DNA of 64,000 bases from Paulinella micropora (GCA_019918135.1 WBZZ01004130.1:1-64000); one strand, 5' to 3'. Shown: positions 1-12,613, numbered from the stretch's first letter. Numbers and translations: made by a program. Notes: a model not told the origin generated them from the sequence alone.

Positions 1-59
1 AAAGGTTGACGTGTGCAGCTACTGTGCTGTGGAGGGCGATCTCACTTGTTGTGCTGCAG

Positions 60-715
60 GCCAAAGAGGAGAATACAACGATGCTGCGGACTTATGGGAG
101 TACGACAGCAAGAAGAGCAAGTGGCGCATCATTTACTCCAACGACGTGATTGCCGGCAGGTCATATCCCACACACGAACCTATGCATGGTACATGTATCT
201 GTACGTACAACGACGGCAAGTGGGGATTCCAATCATACATATATACAGACAAGCAAGCAATAGTATTGCAAGTCTACACAAAGACAGTAACAAGCTCATC
301 ATAAAACGCATAACACCTATGCATGTAAATGCCCATAGTTAGAAAAAGGCATATATGAACGCCATGATGACATAAGCCTGTATTCATACACAGGCTAGGG
401 ACATTTGGCGCCAAGATATACTGTGACGAAGTCCGTCAGCGGCTTATTATGTTTGGTGGTTCCGACTCGGAGCACTTTTTTGATCAACTGTGGTATTCGC
501 TCCTCTCTCTCTCTCTCTCCCACCCCCCCCCACCCCCCCCCTTCCCCTCCCCCCCCCCCCCTCTCCCTCTTTTTCCCTCTCTCTCTCTCTTTCCCTCCCT
601 CCCTCCCTCCCTCCCCCTCTCTCTCTCTCTATATATATATATGCGTGTGTGTGTGTATATGTACATATATATATGCATATGTATATATATGTCGTATATC
701 TATCTATCTATCTAC

Positions 716-766
<51 letters not shown>

Positions 767-3700
767 GCTAGCTAGCTACCTACCTACCTACCTACCTACC
801 TACTATTTATCTATCTATCTATCAGTGTCTGCTCTTTCTGCTCTTTCCTCCCTCCCTCCCTCCCTATGGGTCCACCAGCACGACTATTATGGTTGTGGCA
901 GGTACTTCTATGTGGACGATCTGGAGTGGGTGCACGCCGAGCCCGAATCGCAGGTGGAGTGGCCGGACCCACGTCGCGAGTTCGCCTTGGCTGCGCGCGT
1001 GGGTTATCCCATGACCTCCAGCAACAGCACGCGGCGCCGAGTTATCCAAACTACCTGTACATATCCCTCTGCCTACTTGCGTTCTGTGCACTTGGCTGTT
1101 CGCTCTCGTGTTCATCGTGGTGTGTGCTGTGTTGTTGACCAGCGGAGCACTTGCTCTTATACGTGGTGGGCGGCTACGGTGAGTTCGGCGTGAGTAGAGA
1201 CATCTACGAAATCGACATCGGGCCCAACGTGGCTGGGGCGTCCACGTTCTACCCGCCCGTGGCCACCCGCTTTACGGGCATCCCTGCCGACTGGTTGGGC
1301 GGGCAAGGCCTCGCGGCGCACTTCTTCAACGATGCCCTAGTCACCTACGGAGGTACGTTCCACGCAAACGATGGGAATCCGTCCATTTCTTCAGCCTATG
1401 CCTTAACTATGATCGCCTCTAGTCTTTCTGTAATCCCCTTTTCCTTTTGTCTCCACATCCACGTATCATACATTGCTCAGGTTTGGCAACAGAGAGCGTT
1501 TTCGGCATCACCTTTCAGGTGGTGGTCAGAAAGATGTTTATGTACAGCTTCTCTACGTCTACGTGGAGCTTGGTCAACATCACCAACCCAGAGGCAGGTC
1601 CTCCTGCTCAGCACAACTTTGGGTCGGCTCTGGTGGGAGAAACTGTGCCCGAGAGTGTGCCGGTTGTGGAGCCCCCTTCCAAGGGCAGGAGCAAGAAGAA
1701 CAGTCCCTTGGCGAAGAAAGGTGTGCTCATCATCGGACCGGGCACCAACGTCTTGGTCAAGTCCGACGTCGACGCCGCCAAGTCCTCCAGCGTGACGCTC
1801 TATTACATGGATCTCAACGGCACCTCCTTCACATGGAAGAACATCACCATCCGCGACAATGTCGCCAAGTTGAACCTCTACTCCTACGAGCTCTGCCCGA
1901 TGTACAAGAGCAAAACCGTGGACAACAAGGAGCAAATGGAGCTCTTGGGCTTCTCAGTCTTTGGGGGCGCGCTGGGTGCAACGGTGACGAACAAGCTCTA
2001 CCAGCTCTCTTTCGACAGCGCCAAGGACATACACAGCTGGAGCGACCTGACCAAAGGGCTGCAGCCTCGCCAGCCCTCACCGCGCTCCTTCCATTGCTCC
2101 GTGCGCTTCGGGAGCGATATGTACATGTTCGGCGGCGTAGAGACCGACCGGTCCGTGATGGGGGACCTGTGGCGCATGAACATGGACAATCAACGCTGGC
2201 AAAGAGTCATCGCTGTTAACAATGGCCCTCCCAACCGCTACCGACACGCCTGTGCACCCACCGCATTCCGCATGGTCGTGTACGGCGGTCTGGACGTAAC
2301 GGGTACCCCGCTGGCAGACTTGTGGACCTACAACACGCTCACACGTTCCTGGGAGCAGATCGTGCAGTTCAGTGACGCGGAGGGTATCCCTCCTGCCCTG
2401 TACGACCATTCCCTCACCACCCTCTGGATCTCGGATAAACCATACGTATATCTTTTTGGTGGAGTGGATGACGAGGCCGCCAATCCTATCCAGAACTCGT
2501 TGTTCGTCTGGTCCGAAGCGACTAAGATCTGGGCCAACAAGAGCACGGTCAAAACCTGGACACACGGCATCAACCAGACCGTTCGCGACATGAGCATGCT
2601 GAGCCGCGCTGCCCACGCCGCCACCGTCTACCGCACGGGCAATGCCACCAGCCCGAACTGGTTGTGCGTGTTTGGTGGCCTCACCGACGTAGGGTTAGAC
2701 AACGGGATCTACCTTTACGACCCAGTGAAGGATTACTGGAGCTTTCGCAACGTGTCCGACCAGTTGGTCCCCATGAAGAAAGCGGTGATTTGGACCAGTG
2801 GGACCAACATCTTCATTCAAGGCGGGCAGGCAGACACGTTGCTCAATTCAGATCTGTATTCGGGCTCGCTTGCAGTGGAGGAGCCGGCCATCACGTCGCA
2901 AGCCGTCTTCGCGGTTATTCCAGCAAGCTACACCAACGCAGGCTACTTGGCCGCGCACACGGTGGAAATCTACCAAAACAAAGCGGTCATTTTTGGAGGC
3001 TATTCTACCACGCCGCGCAAAAACTTCACAGGGCAGCAGCCCGTGGGCAAGCCCCGTGCTGTGCAGAACGCAGTCAACGTGTTCATCTCGAAGCCAGTCT
3101 GTCCGCTGAAGGACCAGAGCGCACAAGAAGCAGGGCTGTGCGTCCTCTGTGAAGCCGGATCCTTTGCCAAGTAAAACATGCAACTACTTTGTTTCCTGCT
3201 GCCTTTTTCATTTTCTCTTTCTCCCTCTCTTCATGTGTTTTGTTGTTGTTGCTGTTTTTGTTTTTGTTTCTTTTTGTGTTTTCGTTTGGGCCCTCGTATT
3301 CACATTTTGCTCAAATGCAAATGTAAACTCTCTTGCTCTCGCCTGCTTTGCATACAAAAGCAGCCCTTGGCGGCCCCTTCTCTCACTGACCTCGCTGTTT
3401 TGCGCGTCTGCCTGTCTGATAGTTTGACCAACGCAACGACCAACACCATTGAGTGCGCCTCCTGTCCACGAGGAAGCTATTCCGTCAAAAGTGGGGCGGC
3501 TGTCTGCACAGGCTGTCCCCCGGGCTTCTATTCCACCTTGGCGGGTGCCTCCCAGGCCGTGTTCTGCATTGCTTGTCCAGAAGGGAAGTATGCCAATACC
3601 TCAGGCAAAAGCCGCTGTGACACTTGCCCCGACGGCACGTATTGTCCGCTGGCCTCCCAAGACGCACTAGAGGTAGCGGCTATCGGCGTGAATCAGTCCT

Positions 3701-6632
3701 CGACTTCCACCGAAATGCAGCCCGCACCCTTAGTGCGCTACACAGAGGAGGTGGCCAAATGGCAGGAGTATGTCCTGTTTGCCGCCATCGGGGTGGCTGC
3801 GTGCTTCTTCGCGTTTGGCCTGCTCATGGCACTGATTCCGCCCTGTCAGAAGGTCCTGCGGGCGCTGGACATCTACAAAGACAAGCACCAGCCCACCGAA
3901 GTATCACACGTGCAGCAAAAGTTCCGCCGCACCTCCTTTGGAGGTACCGTCCTCATGCAATTGTCTTTCGGGATTTGCTCTAAACCATGTGCTATCTATC
4001 TATCTATCTATCTATCTACTTATCTACTTATCTTTTAACCTATCTATCTAAAAAACGCACATGTAGGTATCTTTTCGATGGTGGCTGGTACCGTTGCCCT
4101 GCTCTTTTTCATACGCACTCTAATCCCTTTGAAAGACAATAAGCAAGAAGTGCGAGCGCTTTTTGGGCTCGTCAAGCAAGAAGACGCTCTCGCCTTCCGC
4201 GCTAAGAGCTTCAATATGTCCATCAACATCAGAGAATACACAGATGTGTGCCGTAACGACACCAGTGCAGGTGCGAGCCTTGTGGGTGCCTGCGAAGCTG
4301 GCATTTCAGTGTCGGTGTCTGGCTTCGCAAATGTGGGCCAGGACCTCAAGAAAAAACCTGCGCCTGTGCCACTGCAGCGAGGCAACAAGTTCCTCGAGTG
4401 TGAAGTCGACCCTGCCAAACGGTGGTGCAAAGTCACCTGGGGATGCAAAGTAAGTTCTTTCTCCTGTACACACGAGTAGGTGGATTGCTCACCCATGCAT
4501 CGGGACCACTTATCAGGAATCAGTCGGAACTTTCCGCAAACTTTGCAGAACTTGTTTCAATTTCTCAGAAATTCAGCACGTGACTATCTTGTTCTGTTTG
4601 TTGACAGGACTGCCAAGCGAACCCCAAGAACGGCGCGCAGGTTACCTTCATCCTGGACCACCTGCAAACCGGCCCCGGGGAAGTGGACCGCATGTAACCT
4701 TCCTTCGACTTGTTTTTCTTTCGCCTTATCAACAGATATAGTACATAATTTTGCACTTTTCTGTGATTAGGTACTCCCAGGCTATCATCTGGAACGTCAC
4801 CACCACTTCGGTCAACTTGATTGTGTGCGTGCATTACAAATGTAGTTAGGCTTGCTTTCTTAAAAGAGTACAGAGTGAATTGTGTGTGAGAGAAATCGTC
4901 TGTAATTGAGAAAGAAAGGGGGGGGGGGGCCAAGAGAGAGAGGGAGAGAGAGAGTGTTGGGGGGGGGGGGGGAGAAAAAAAGAGAGCGATGAGACGGAAC
5001 GGGGACGAGCAAGCGGGCAACGGGACTATGATTTTTTGTGACTGTCTGTTGTGTTAGGGAGTGACTTTGGAAGGTGTAGACCAGATTTCCTCGTTGCAGG
5101 GAACCATCTTGCCGTCCAACTCGCGCCTGCTGCGAGGGGTGGTGCCGTCGATTATCCGTTCTTCCCTGACTCCCACCTTCTTCAAGGACACGGATATTCG
5201 CCCGAACGTCGAGGCGCAAGGCTACACGGCTGCCTTCGAATCTAACTCGACCGGCTCAGAAGTCGATTCGCGCTCCTTTAGTCAGACGACTGGCTTGCGC
5301 GTGAAATTCGAGTACAGCGTGTTCCTATCGGGCCTGAGCGTGGAGTGGTCCACCATCACTCCAACACAAGTTCTGATTTCTGCAGCATTGGGCGCCTCCC
5401 TCGCTCTGATCGCGCCCCTGGGGATTGCTATGGTCATCTTCGAATTGGTCTACATCTACTTTCGCTTGCCATGCGATAAGAACTTCAAAACCGAGTACAC
5501 CCGTGTAAAAGAAGTGCAAAGAGGTCGCATCGACGAAGCCAAGAAGAAACTGTCCATGTTAACTGAGATGTGGAAGGAAAAAGTGCAAGACATGCTGAAA
5601 AATACGGTGGGAGATGTGGCGGGGGCTTTCGAAGTCGAAATGCCTTCCATGAATCAATCGCTCCAATCTCCCAGCGCCTTGGCCTCTGATATGTCCCCGT
5701 CTGTCCATGACAGGGACCTCGCATTGGACATTGGAAAAGAAAGCAAGAAGGGTGAAGCCTCGTGCCAGACCGCGCTCAAGAATGCCACACTTGCAACAGG
5801 CCCACATATACTTTGCAATGAAGTCCCCATGAAGGGCCAGATGGTCGTCAAGAACCAGGACGGAGCGTTCGCCAAAGCTGTTAAGGGCAAAATGTACTGC
5901 TTTCGAACGTTGGGCGTCTACAAGATCCCAGGATCGGGTGTGTGTGCCTCTGACGGAGGGCAGTGCCAGGCATGCTCCGCGCTGCCGGTTCAGGAGAGCA
6001 CTCTGACCTGGGAAGCGTGGTCCTGTGCGCAGTGCGCCACCAAGTCGCAAGACAAAACTGAAAAGTCCTGGCACTGCGATTCTTGCAGCTTCGATCTGTG
6101 TGAAGACTGTCATCGTGGTATTTTCGGCCGCCAACTCATGTGTCGCGCGTGCGCACTTCTCTTCGTGAGCGATGGAACCAGCATGATCGCAAAAAGCTGC
6201 CACCGCGGCCAGCCCCATAATCTCACCCTGTACGGAGACTCTGCTCCCGGATCTACAGTCCCTGCATTGGCGATCATCGAAGAGACCAAGTCCAACGTGG
6301 CGACAACGAGCAAGGTGAGCGCCGATGGTGCTCCTATCAATCGCGACGTGTTCTGCACCAGCTGCGGGCTGCACTTCGCCACTGATGCAGGCAAGCGCTT
6401 GGTGCCAGAGACCTGCTTCGGCTCGCAGGCGCACTCGTTGTCGTTGGTCCGATCAGCAGCTGCTCAAGGTCCCGAGAGACGAGGAGGAAAAGAAAAGAAC
6501 GAAGAGAGCGACCCAGAGAAAACAGAAGGCGAGGACGACGCGCTCAAGGGACAGATGATGGATTTATCTGGCGACGTGGAGATCCCCGAGGGATTGGCGG
6601 AAGCGATACAGAACGCCTGCGTCATCGCGTAA
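60..6632 (+). CDS. Kelch / ephrin-receptor-like (GCC2_GCC3) transmembrane protein, 5' partial, 10 exons seen
   Basis: Probable cell-surface protein; its ligand is unknown. Exons with GT-AG borders and matching phases: 60-159, 394-492, 902-1056, 1143-1352, 1481-3170, 3423-3943, 4067-4449, 4608-4693, 4771-4822, 5058-6632 (stop TAA). The N-terminal part has repeated kelch blades (GG doublets such as MFGG, VVGGYG, VFGG followed by W-containing strands), so it should fold as a beta-propeller. Exon 3423-3943 holds cysteine repeats of GCC2/GCC3 type (CPRGSYS, CPPGFYS, CPEGKYA, CPDGTYCP), then a membrane helix. A second hydrophobic segment opens exon 4067-4449, and a third lies near 5360-5460. The tail is basic and then Cys-rich, including a ZZ-like stretch (WHCDSC...LCEDC, near 6070-6110) and two later CxxC motifs. 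The first exons lie outside the window. The kelch-GCC architecture is known from protists; the cytoplasmic Cys-rich tail is what I find less usual. Confidence 0.85.
493..901 (+). repeat. Intron expanded by (CT)n, (CTAT)n and (CTAC)n microsatellites
   Basis: This intron of the kelch gene is almost wholly pyrimidine or tetranucleotide repeat: C/T tracts at 500-630, TA/TG at 630-690, CTAT at 695-770 and CTAC/CTAT at 771-825. The acceptor at 900-901 restores the reading frame (phase 2 to phase 2). The alternative AG at 877-878 would break it. A smaller CTAT tract sits in the intron at 3944-4066. Confidence 0.8.
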
Positions 6633-7210
6633 GGACAAGCAGGGCGCCGAGCAACTACTTGCAGTGCAGTATCCATCTTCCGAATTAAGGATCACGTCCC
6701 TTGTTATGCAAAACAAAACACCAAAAATGTAGGTCACATAAGCATTCGTAGCAGTGTCTGATTGTTCAACACTCGCCGTTTCATAAAGTAGACAATGTAC
6801 TAATGATTTTATTTTACATATCAGTAACTACCACAAAAAAAAGGGGGCAGGGGGTGGGGGGGGGGGGATATTGCTATAATCCAACTCTGATGAGATCGGA
6901 AATACAAAATTTGCACGCTCCAGATGGACTTAACCCTTAACCTACTACGACCCACTTACGTGGACTGGATCCTTAAGTGGATGGGATCTCAGAGGTTTAC
7001 AAGAAAGTGTACAACATGGTTTTTTGTATATATATTAGTCAATAAAGCAAGTATTATGAATCTGAACCACCTCTAGTTTCCATTTTGACTTGCTTCAGTT
7101 GTAAAAAATAATAAATACATTGTGTGGTACGGTTTGAGGTGGCACCGGTTCCGTTTTGATTTTTTACTATTTTCAGGCCGTTCCGGCGAAAAAAAAAGGC
7201 ATTTTTCACA
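6633..7210. other. Intergenic, 3' flank of the kelch gene
   Basis: AT-rich sequence with a G-run near 6843-6868. An AATAAA hexamer near 7031 could serve as the polyadenylation signal of the upstream gene. No coding signal is seen. Confidence 0.5.
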
Positions 7211-7281
7211 ATGGGGAAAAGCAGGTGCGAGAGAACTTTGAAGGCACAGAAGTCGAGACTTTAGCACTCACTTTTGGATAG

Positions 7282-7560
7282 GAATGTGCAGAAGAGACTT
7301 TCTGTTCACACTGGCAGAACAAGACGGTTCGTGGTGTTGTAAAAGAGTTTCGTCAGCGTTCTTGGGTCGATTGGGACTTTGGGGAAACAACCAAAATTAC
7401 TGTTGCAGAGATGAAAAAACATACAAAAGCTCATGGCTGGAAACCAGGCGATGAACCAAATGATTCCCCGAAACCAGCCTCACCGATTGATGACGAAAAA
7501 GAAGAAAAGGAAGTGAAACAACCTGCAAAAAAAAGACAGAAGGCAGGTTGGTTGTTTTAG
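7282..7560 (+). pseudogene. Terminal-exon-like coding remnant, lysine-rich C terminus
   Basis: There are 92 open codons followed by TAG, directly after a possible 3' splice site (pyrimidine-rich stretch then ATAG at 7278-7281). The peptide has one CxxxxxxCxxH-like start (ECAEETFCSHW), a W-rich middle (SWVDWDFGE) and a basic, nuclear-signal-like end (PAKKRQKAGWLF). Codon pattern and composition look coding. No ATG opens it, and an upstream ATG at 7211 starts only a short basic peptide in another frame. It could be the last exon of a small host gene or a transposon relic. I do not recognise a family. Confidence 0.4.
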
Positions 7561-8515
7561 TCCAGCTTGTATCATGATGCACAGTTTCGTTGTAGGAGAA
7601 AGAAAAGAGCAGATAGCCTGAGCGAGGAAAAGGAAAGGAACGAAGGTCAACTGCATAGGTATGCTTCGAATGACCGTGGCAACAATCACTTGCTGTTGCT
7701 CGTTTTTATTTACTTACTTATTCACTCCAACTTTGGCACCCTCAAAAACAGTAAATACCTCTGCTCACTGACTGCATCCAGACAAAAAACTAATCACATT
7801 TGACATTGTCTCTATTCACACCAAAGCTGTGCACTGTGTCTGTGAATGCTTTGCATGTCTGGTGAGGGAGGAGTGCTGGAGGAAGGGGCAGAAGGAGCAA
7901 GAGAAAAATGTTACGATAGTAGGATATTTAATAAACAGATAACTGTTACTAACGATATGAAGACTGAGCATCCTAATACCTAAAGTAGGGACTCAGTAAT
8001 CTCCAGACAAATGATACAGGCAGACCGGAACGTTAAGTATTGCCATTATATACTTAATGTGCATGCATTATCCCTTCTACGTTCTCCCCCCCGAGCGCGC
8101 TCACCAGTATGCGCGCGAGGAGGCGAACTGACGCACCCGCCGACCAACCTCGGGATAAAATGCAAATACGAACCTAAGTGACGTTCACAGCTGTACTCGT
8201 ATTAACGAATTAAACAAAATTGCAAGTTTAGCCAAACGCCAACACTTACACTTCGTACGATTTTGATTAATTTCCAGTTTGGCAATTCGATGATACTTCA
8301 ATCCGCGCCGTCCGCCGCCTGTGAAATCAGGTTTCCGCCACACTGCCTGAAACCGCTATCCACCGCAGTTGGGACGGAATACTTGCCTGTTACCCTTAAT
8401 TTCCCGTGACCGGCCCCTAGTCACTCATCGTCCCCCCGACCTAGTGTTATTCATACGCGTCCTCTCTTTCCTCCTTCTGCAACTCCGTCGATCTCGTTGA
8501 TTCGTTGCTCGCCAG
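7561..8515. other. Intergenic, no gene seen
   Basis: AT-rich up to about 8060, then a more GC-balanced stretch (8080-8500) rich in CCGCC-type words just before the left end of the inverted-repeat transposon. No open frame with coding character on either strand. Confidence 0.5.
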
Positions 8516-9165
8516 ACAGGATATAATGCCAGCTAACATGCAATCTAAGTCTAAAGATTTTGAAAATTGATGGGAGTAGCATGGCAATGAAAGATTTTAA
8601 TGTATTTTAACTATTTTAAACCAAAAAAAGTTTAAAAAATTTGAATTTCTAGCCGTTACAACGGTTTTTCGACCGTTAGCTATATTTTGGCTAGATTGTG
8701 GTTTGGGCTTGCCTGAGCTTGGTTTTTCTTTATTTTTATGTTGTTTTACATCAAAATCAACGTAATTATATTTAGTTTATTAAATTCTAATGATATTACT
8801 TCAAATTCAAATTCAAATTCAAATGTGACTAGAAATTTTCAAGTTGGTTACTGGTGGCAGCCACTCACTTATAGTCGTGATACATACTCACCGACTACTT
8901 GAACTATGCATGAAATTATATTAATACGAGTTTGTTTAGCATATTTACAATGTTTTTGAAGCATAAAATCTGTGCGGAAGCTTAGACTTTAAGTTGAGTG
9001 ACCCTGTTTTACACTAGTCACAGTGACACTCAGCATACTTGCCACTCACTTGTATTCGTTATACATGCTCACTGCCTACTTGAAGTATGCATGAAATTAT
9101 ATTAATACGAGTTTGTTTAGCATATTTATAATGTTTTTGAAGCATAAAACCGGTGTGGAAACTTA
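8516..9165 (+). repeat. Left terminal inverted repeat
   Basis: Pairs with 15562-16212 over its whole length with scattered differences. It contains a hexamer run (TCAAAT repeated about four times, near 8801-8825) and nearly two copies of the subterminal repeat (about 8850-8990 and 8990-9165). Confidence 0.85.
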
Positions 9166-9209
9166 TAAATCAAAGATTCTGAAAGTATTAATATATAAAT
9201 ATTTAATGA

Positions 9210-10330
9210 GCAACTAGTTGCGACGTCGTCTGCGATCCTGTCTGATCCTTCCTCTGCGTGCTGGTGGTGGAGGGGGAAGTAGACGAGGAGCTTCTGGAGG
9301 TAGCCCAAGCTCTGAAGGCCACCAGAGATTCGATCCAGCTCCTCTGGTATTAAGTAATAGTTGCTGAGCAGTGAGATTTGCTCTATCAACTATAAACCTT
9401 GCTGGCCATGCTTGGTTTCGAAAGCTTTTGATTTTCAAAAAACCCTGGTGTTTTTGTAGCCTCAAAGTGATGGTATTTGTAGAGATCATCAATACCTTTC
9501 ACATGGTGACGGTATTTCTGATCTCTACAAATTTGAGTTTGGAAGTACATTGCCTTGGAGTTAGACAGTTTAGATTCGATTAAACTGCCTAAATCCCTGG
9601 CAGTCTCCCAAATCCAATCTTCATGGAAGGCCATATAAGCCACCATCTGAGTGATTTTCCCTGCGTGTGAGTCGCAAGGCTCTTTCCATGATTGGATGGC
9701 CAGATATTCCAAGAAAAATATTCAAGCCAAGGATGCTTAACCAGAACAAGGCTAGCCTCGGCAAGTGAAAATCTTTGCTTGTAATGTTTCCTGCCTCCGT
9801 CTGACCACAAATTACTTTTTTTTTCGCAAGCGGCTTGATAATTCTTGTAAGAATATCATACAGCATTGTCAAAAAAAAGTAATCGTTTTTACAGTCTTTC
9901 TCGTCTTTGTGTGGCAAAGTGTCAACGTAATGTTTTTCAATGCCACCCCTGCCGTCACCCGTCAAGAGTACAGCTATACTATCATTAATATCTTTTGTTT
10001 TGCCACCCCCAACACTCATTCTGGAAAAATCACAAACCATCAGCACATATTGCTGATCGTTTTTGACTGTTTCCATGTCTTCGTCAAAACCGTTCACGTT
10101 CTCTTTTGCTGTGAAGTGATGCTCTGCCTTTTGGATTTCTTTCTCCAAAATCTTTTTCTCTTTCTCTTTCTCGTCACTCAACTCTCTCACTCCATCTACC
10201 TCTTGCAACTCAGCTAGTCTATAAATTTTATTCTTATGATCTCGGCAAATCGGACACTTTCCCCAAACTTTAGTTGCTCTACACTCTACCCAATATTGGT
10301 TATGTAAACGTGTCCACTGAGGACGAAAGG
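9210..10330 (-). pseudogene. Transposase-like gene, broken
   Basis: Reading leftward from about 10330: a Cys/His cluster (HNQYWVEC...CPICRDHK), a charged linker (residues such as EKEKEKKILEKE), then a hydrophobic strand ending in an acidic residue (LMVCDFS), a later WSDGGRKHYKQRF motif, and HGKS followed by DSHAGKIT. An aspartate-ended strand followed by a (W)SDGGxKHxK motif and a downstream HGK/DxHAG motif is what I associate with RNase H-fold transposase-like proteins of protist elements; this is recall, not a search. The gene is split over three frames: one shift falls in the A-run near 9820-9830, the next near 9650-9700. The tail ends in a proline/arginine-rich stretch near 9215-9300. It lies just inside the left TIR, where a transposase gene is expected. 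Confidence 0.6.
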
Positions 10331-10773
10331 GGGGGGGGGGGGTTGAATTAATTCTTTAACCTCGAAATGCGGACGAAACAAGAACTGGCCGAATTGTCTT
10401 GACCAGAAAGCACGGAGATCCACGAAGCTGGTTACTGCCCGACGCTGACTCTCTGAGAAGGCCGGCGTCCTGAATTAATAAATTTAAACATTATCAGTAA
10501 CTAAAATATTACTTTACTGGAAATTAGTTTACTGCTTTCTGTTCTTCCTTGATCGTGAAAAACTTCTACATCATGCCTGCTTGTTATAGTAAGATTGAAA
10601 AAAAGAAAAACCAAGCACAACACGATAGAAGTTAAAAAGGCGGGAGGCCACAAACTTGTAGCCATCCCTTGGGAGGAGAAATGAATTACTGGAACCCAAA
10701 CAGTAATAGCATGAAATTGTAGCGTGTAACAAAAAACAAACCCTCACTGACCGCAGCAGAGAAACAAAGAAAT

Positions 10774-11310
10774 TACGATTCCAAAAAAAAGCAACAAAAA
10801 AAAAAAATTAAAATAATAATAAACGAAAAAGCGGACCGAACTCCGTGAGGGCATCTCGCTACCCACAGCTGCATCGGCTCGTCGGCATTATGGAAAGGAT
10901 GACCAGGCGCAGGCAGGGGACCCGACTGGCAGCCATAATCACCACGTTGAACCTGGAGCCTCTTCTTGAGTAAGGACCCCCACCTCAATTGGAATTCGAA
11001 AAAAGCGGACTTGGTATCATCCTCCTGCTGGAGAATGGCTAAATTCTTTTGGAGGCGTTGCGGCTGATCCTCCAACTTCGGGCTGAAGTCGAACGTGACA
11101 GCGGGTGGAAGAGAGCTGGGACGGGAGCGGATAGCGGAGGAACCACGATTACGTGCCTGTACGATGCTCTCTCGATGTGGTAGGTGGGGGGGATACAGTT
11201 GGTACACTTCCAGACGTCGGCGTCTCCAGCCTCAAACGCCACCTCCAACTGCGCTTGAGTACGCTTCCATCTGCGCTTCTCCTAGTGCCGGTATCCCTCC
11301 CCTTTGCGGA
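10774..11310 (-). pseudogene. Degenerate minus-strand coding remnant
   Basis: The open frame ending at 10773 reads as protein between about 10850 and 11200 (a charged, glutamine-rich stretch around PQRLQKNLAILQQEDD). It then runs into low-complexity T/A sequence. The neighbouring frame at 11040-11248 has a CxxC pair (WKCTNC). This may be the 3' exon(s) of the gene starting at 12473, separated from it by the GAA/TTC-rich tract at 11397-11565. No family recognised. Confidence 0.3.
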
Positions 11311-11396
11311 TGGCAGAAGCTATGGCCCAAAACATATATATATAAAAGTAATAAATAAATAAATAAGTAAAAATAAAAATAAAAAGGAAAAAAGAA

Positions 11397-11572
11397 ATGA
11401 ATAAAAGAATGAGGAGAAGAAAAACAACAACAGCAACAACTACAACAGCAACAACAATAAGTAAAAAGAAAAGAAAGAAAGAAAAAAAGAAGAAAAAAGA
11501 AAAAAAAAGAAAAAAAAAGAAAAGAAGAAGAAGAAGAAGAAGAAGAAGAAAGAAAGAAGAAAGAAGGAATTA
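11397..11572. repeat. GAA / AAAG-rich purine tract
   Basis: Plus strand is almost pure A and G, with (GAA)n at about 11521-11550. It fills what may be an intron of the minus-strand gene: a GT donor in minus orientation lies next to the frame ending in PVYYKQILP. Confidence 0.7.
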
Positions 11573-12473
11573 CCGGCAGGATCTGCTTGTAGTAGACCGG
11601 GAAGGAGGCGTACTCGTCGTAGACTTTAGACAGTGACGCGCTCAACGAACTCCTTACCGGAACGGATGTGGCGATCATGTGATGGATGGAATCTGGAAAG
11701 GTAGTACTCAAGCCCAAAAGAGTCCATCCCTAACTCTAAGGCGATAGGATTGTAATCTTGAGGTGTGTTTTGAAAAGACATACCGACGAACGAACTCAAG
11801 ACACGCCCACCCTCTTTAAGACCTAACCATTCTTCCGAAATTTCTCTTAGCTTAAATAGCTGCTGCACCTCTCCAAGCAAAGCAAGCACATGAGCAGGCA
11901 CTGTGTTAGGAGTCACTGTAGGCAGACCTTGAATATCCTGTACTATCCTACATACTACAGCAAAGCCCCACTTAGCTAACTCACGCATAGGTGAAGCCTC
12001 CCAAAATCCCCAAAAAGCTGCCCTGCCTCACTGTCTAATGACGATAGGATTCTATCTATTGCAGAGATAGTGGATGAAGGATTGTCTGGACTTCTGACTG
12101 GGATTTTTTGCATCCTGAAAAGCAATATGCAGGCAGTCCTGAACATCCCCCCTCACACTATCCAACACTACACAGCTCTCTTTTGACTCTTGCCATGATG
12201 GTGGGTGTGAAAAATGTGCAGGGGAGGCAGGGAGGTTGAGGAAGAGGGCTGGGATGATGACGTGCCACACGACGCAGCCGTTGGGGATGGTACCGAGAAG
12301 CCAAGTGCTGACCTCGCCTATCAACAGCAAGCACAAATTCACAAAAAGTTAGCAAAATGCAAACAAAAACGTGGCAAAATACGAAGAAAAAGTCAAGAAA
12401 AGCAAGGAAACAAACCTTCTCCTCAAACTTCTTCTTGGCCCTTGGCGGTCCTTCCTGGAGTCGCCTTTTGGAC
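11572..12473 (-). CDS. Unknown protein encoded inside the TIR transposon, probably spliced, likely damaged
   Basis: An ATG at about 12473 opens a basic peptide (MSKRRLQEGPPRAKKKFEEK). A GT donor follows, and an AG acceptor near 12317 leads to an exon reading GEVSTWLLGTIPNG onward to about 12090. The frame 11626-11988 (beginning near MRELAKWGFAVVCRIVQD) also reads as real protein: amphipathic helices and a patch around FGLEYYLSRFHPSHD. Between these, two frames are both open over about 11990-12120, so either a further intron or a one-base shift is present. It is divergent from the plus-strand coiled-coil gene (start region about 12614), with about 140 bp between, so the pair could share a bidirectional promoter. 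No domain recognised. Confidence 0.45.
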
Positions 12474-12613
12474 ATGTCAGTCCGGCCTGAAGGAAAAACG
12501 GTGCAAAAAAACAACAAAAAGCATTCAACAACTGACACTGCGCAGGCATCAAATACAAGAAAAAACACCAAAAATGTTCAAGGGAAGCATAGCAAAGGCA
12601 ACAAGCACCACGG

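Noticed and set aside
879-901. Alternative exon start at 879 in the kelch gene
   Set aside because: It would put the following kelch blade out of frame; the acceptor at 900-901 preserves it.
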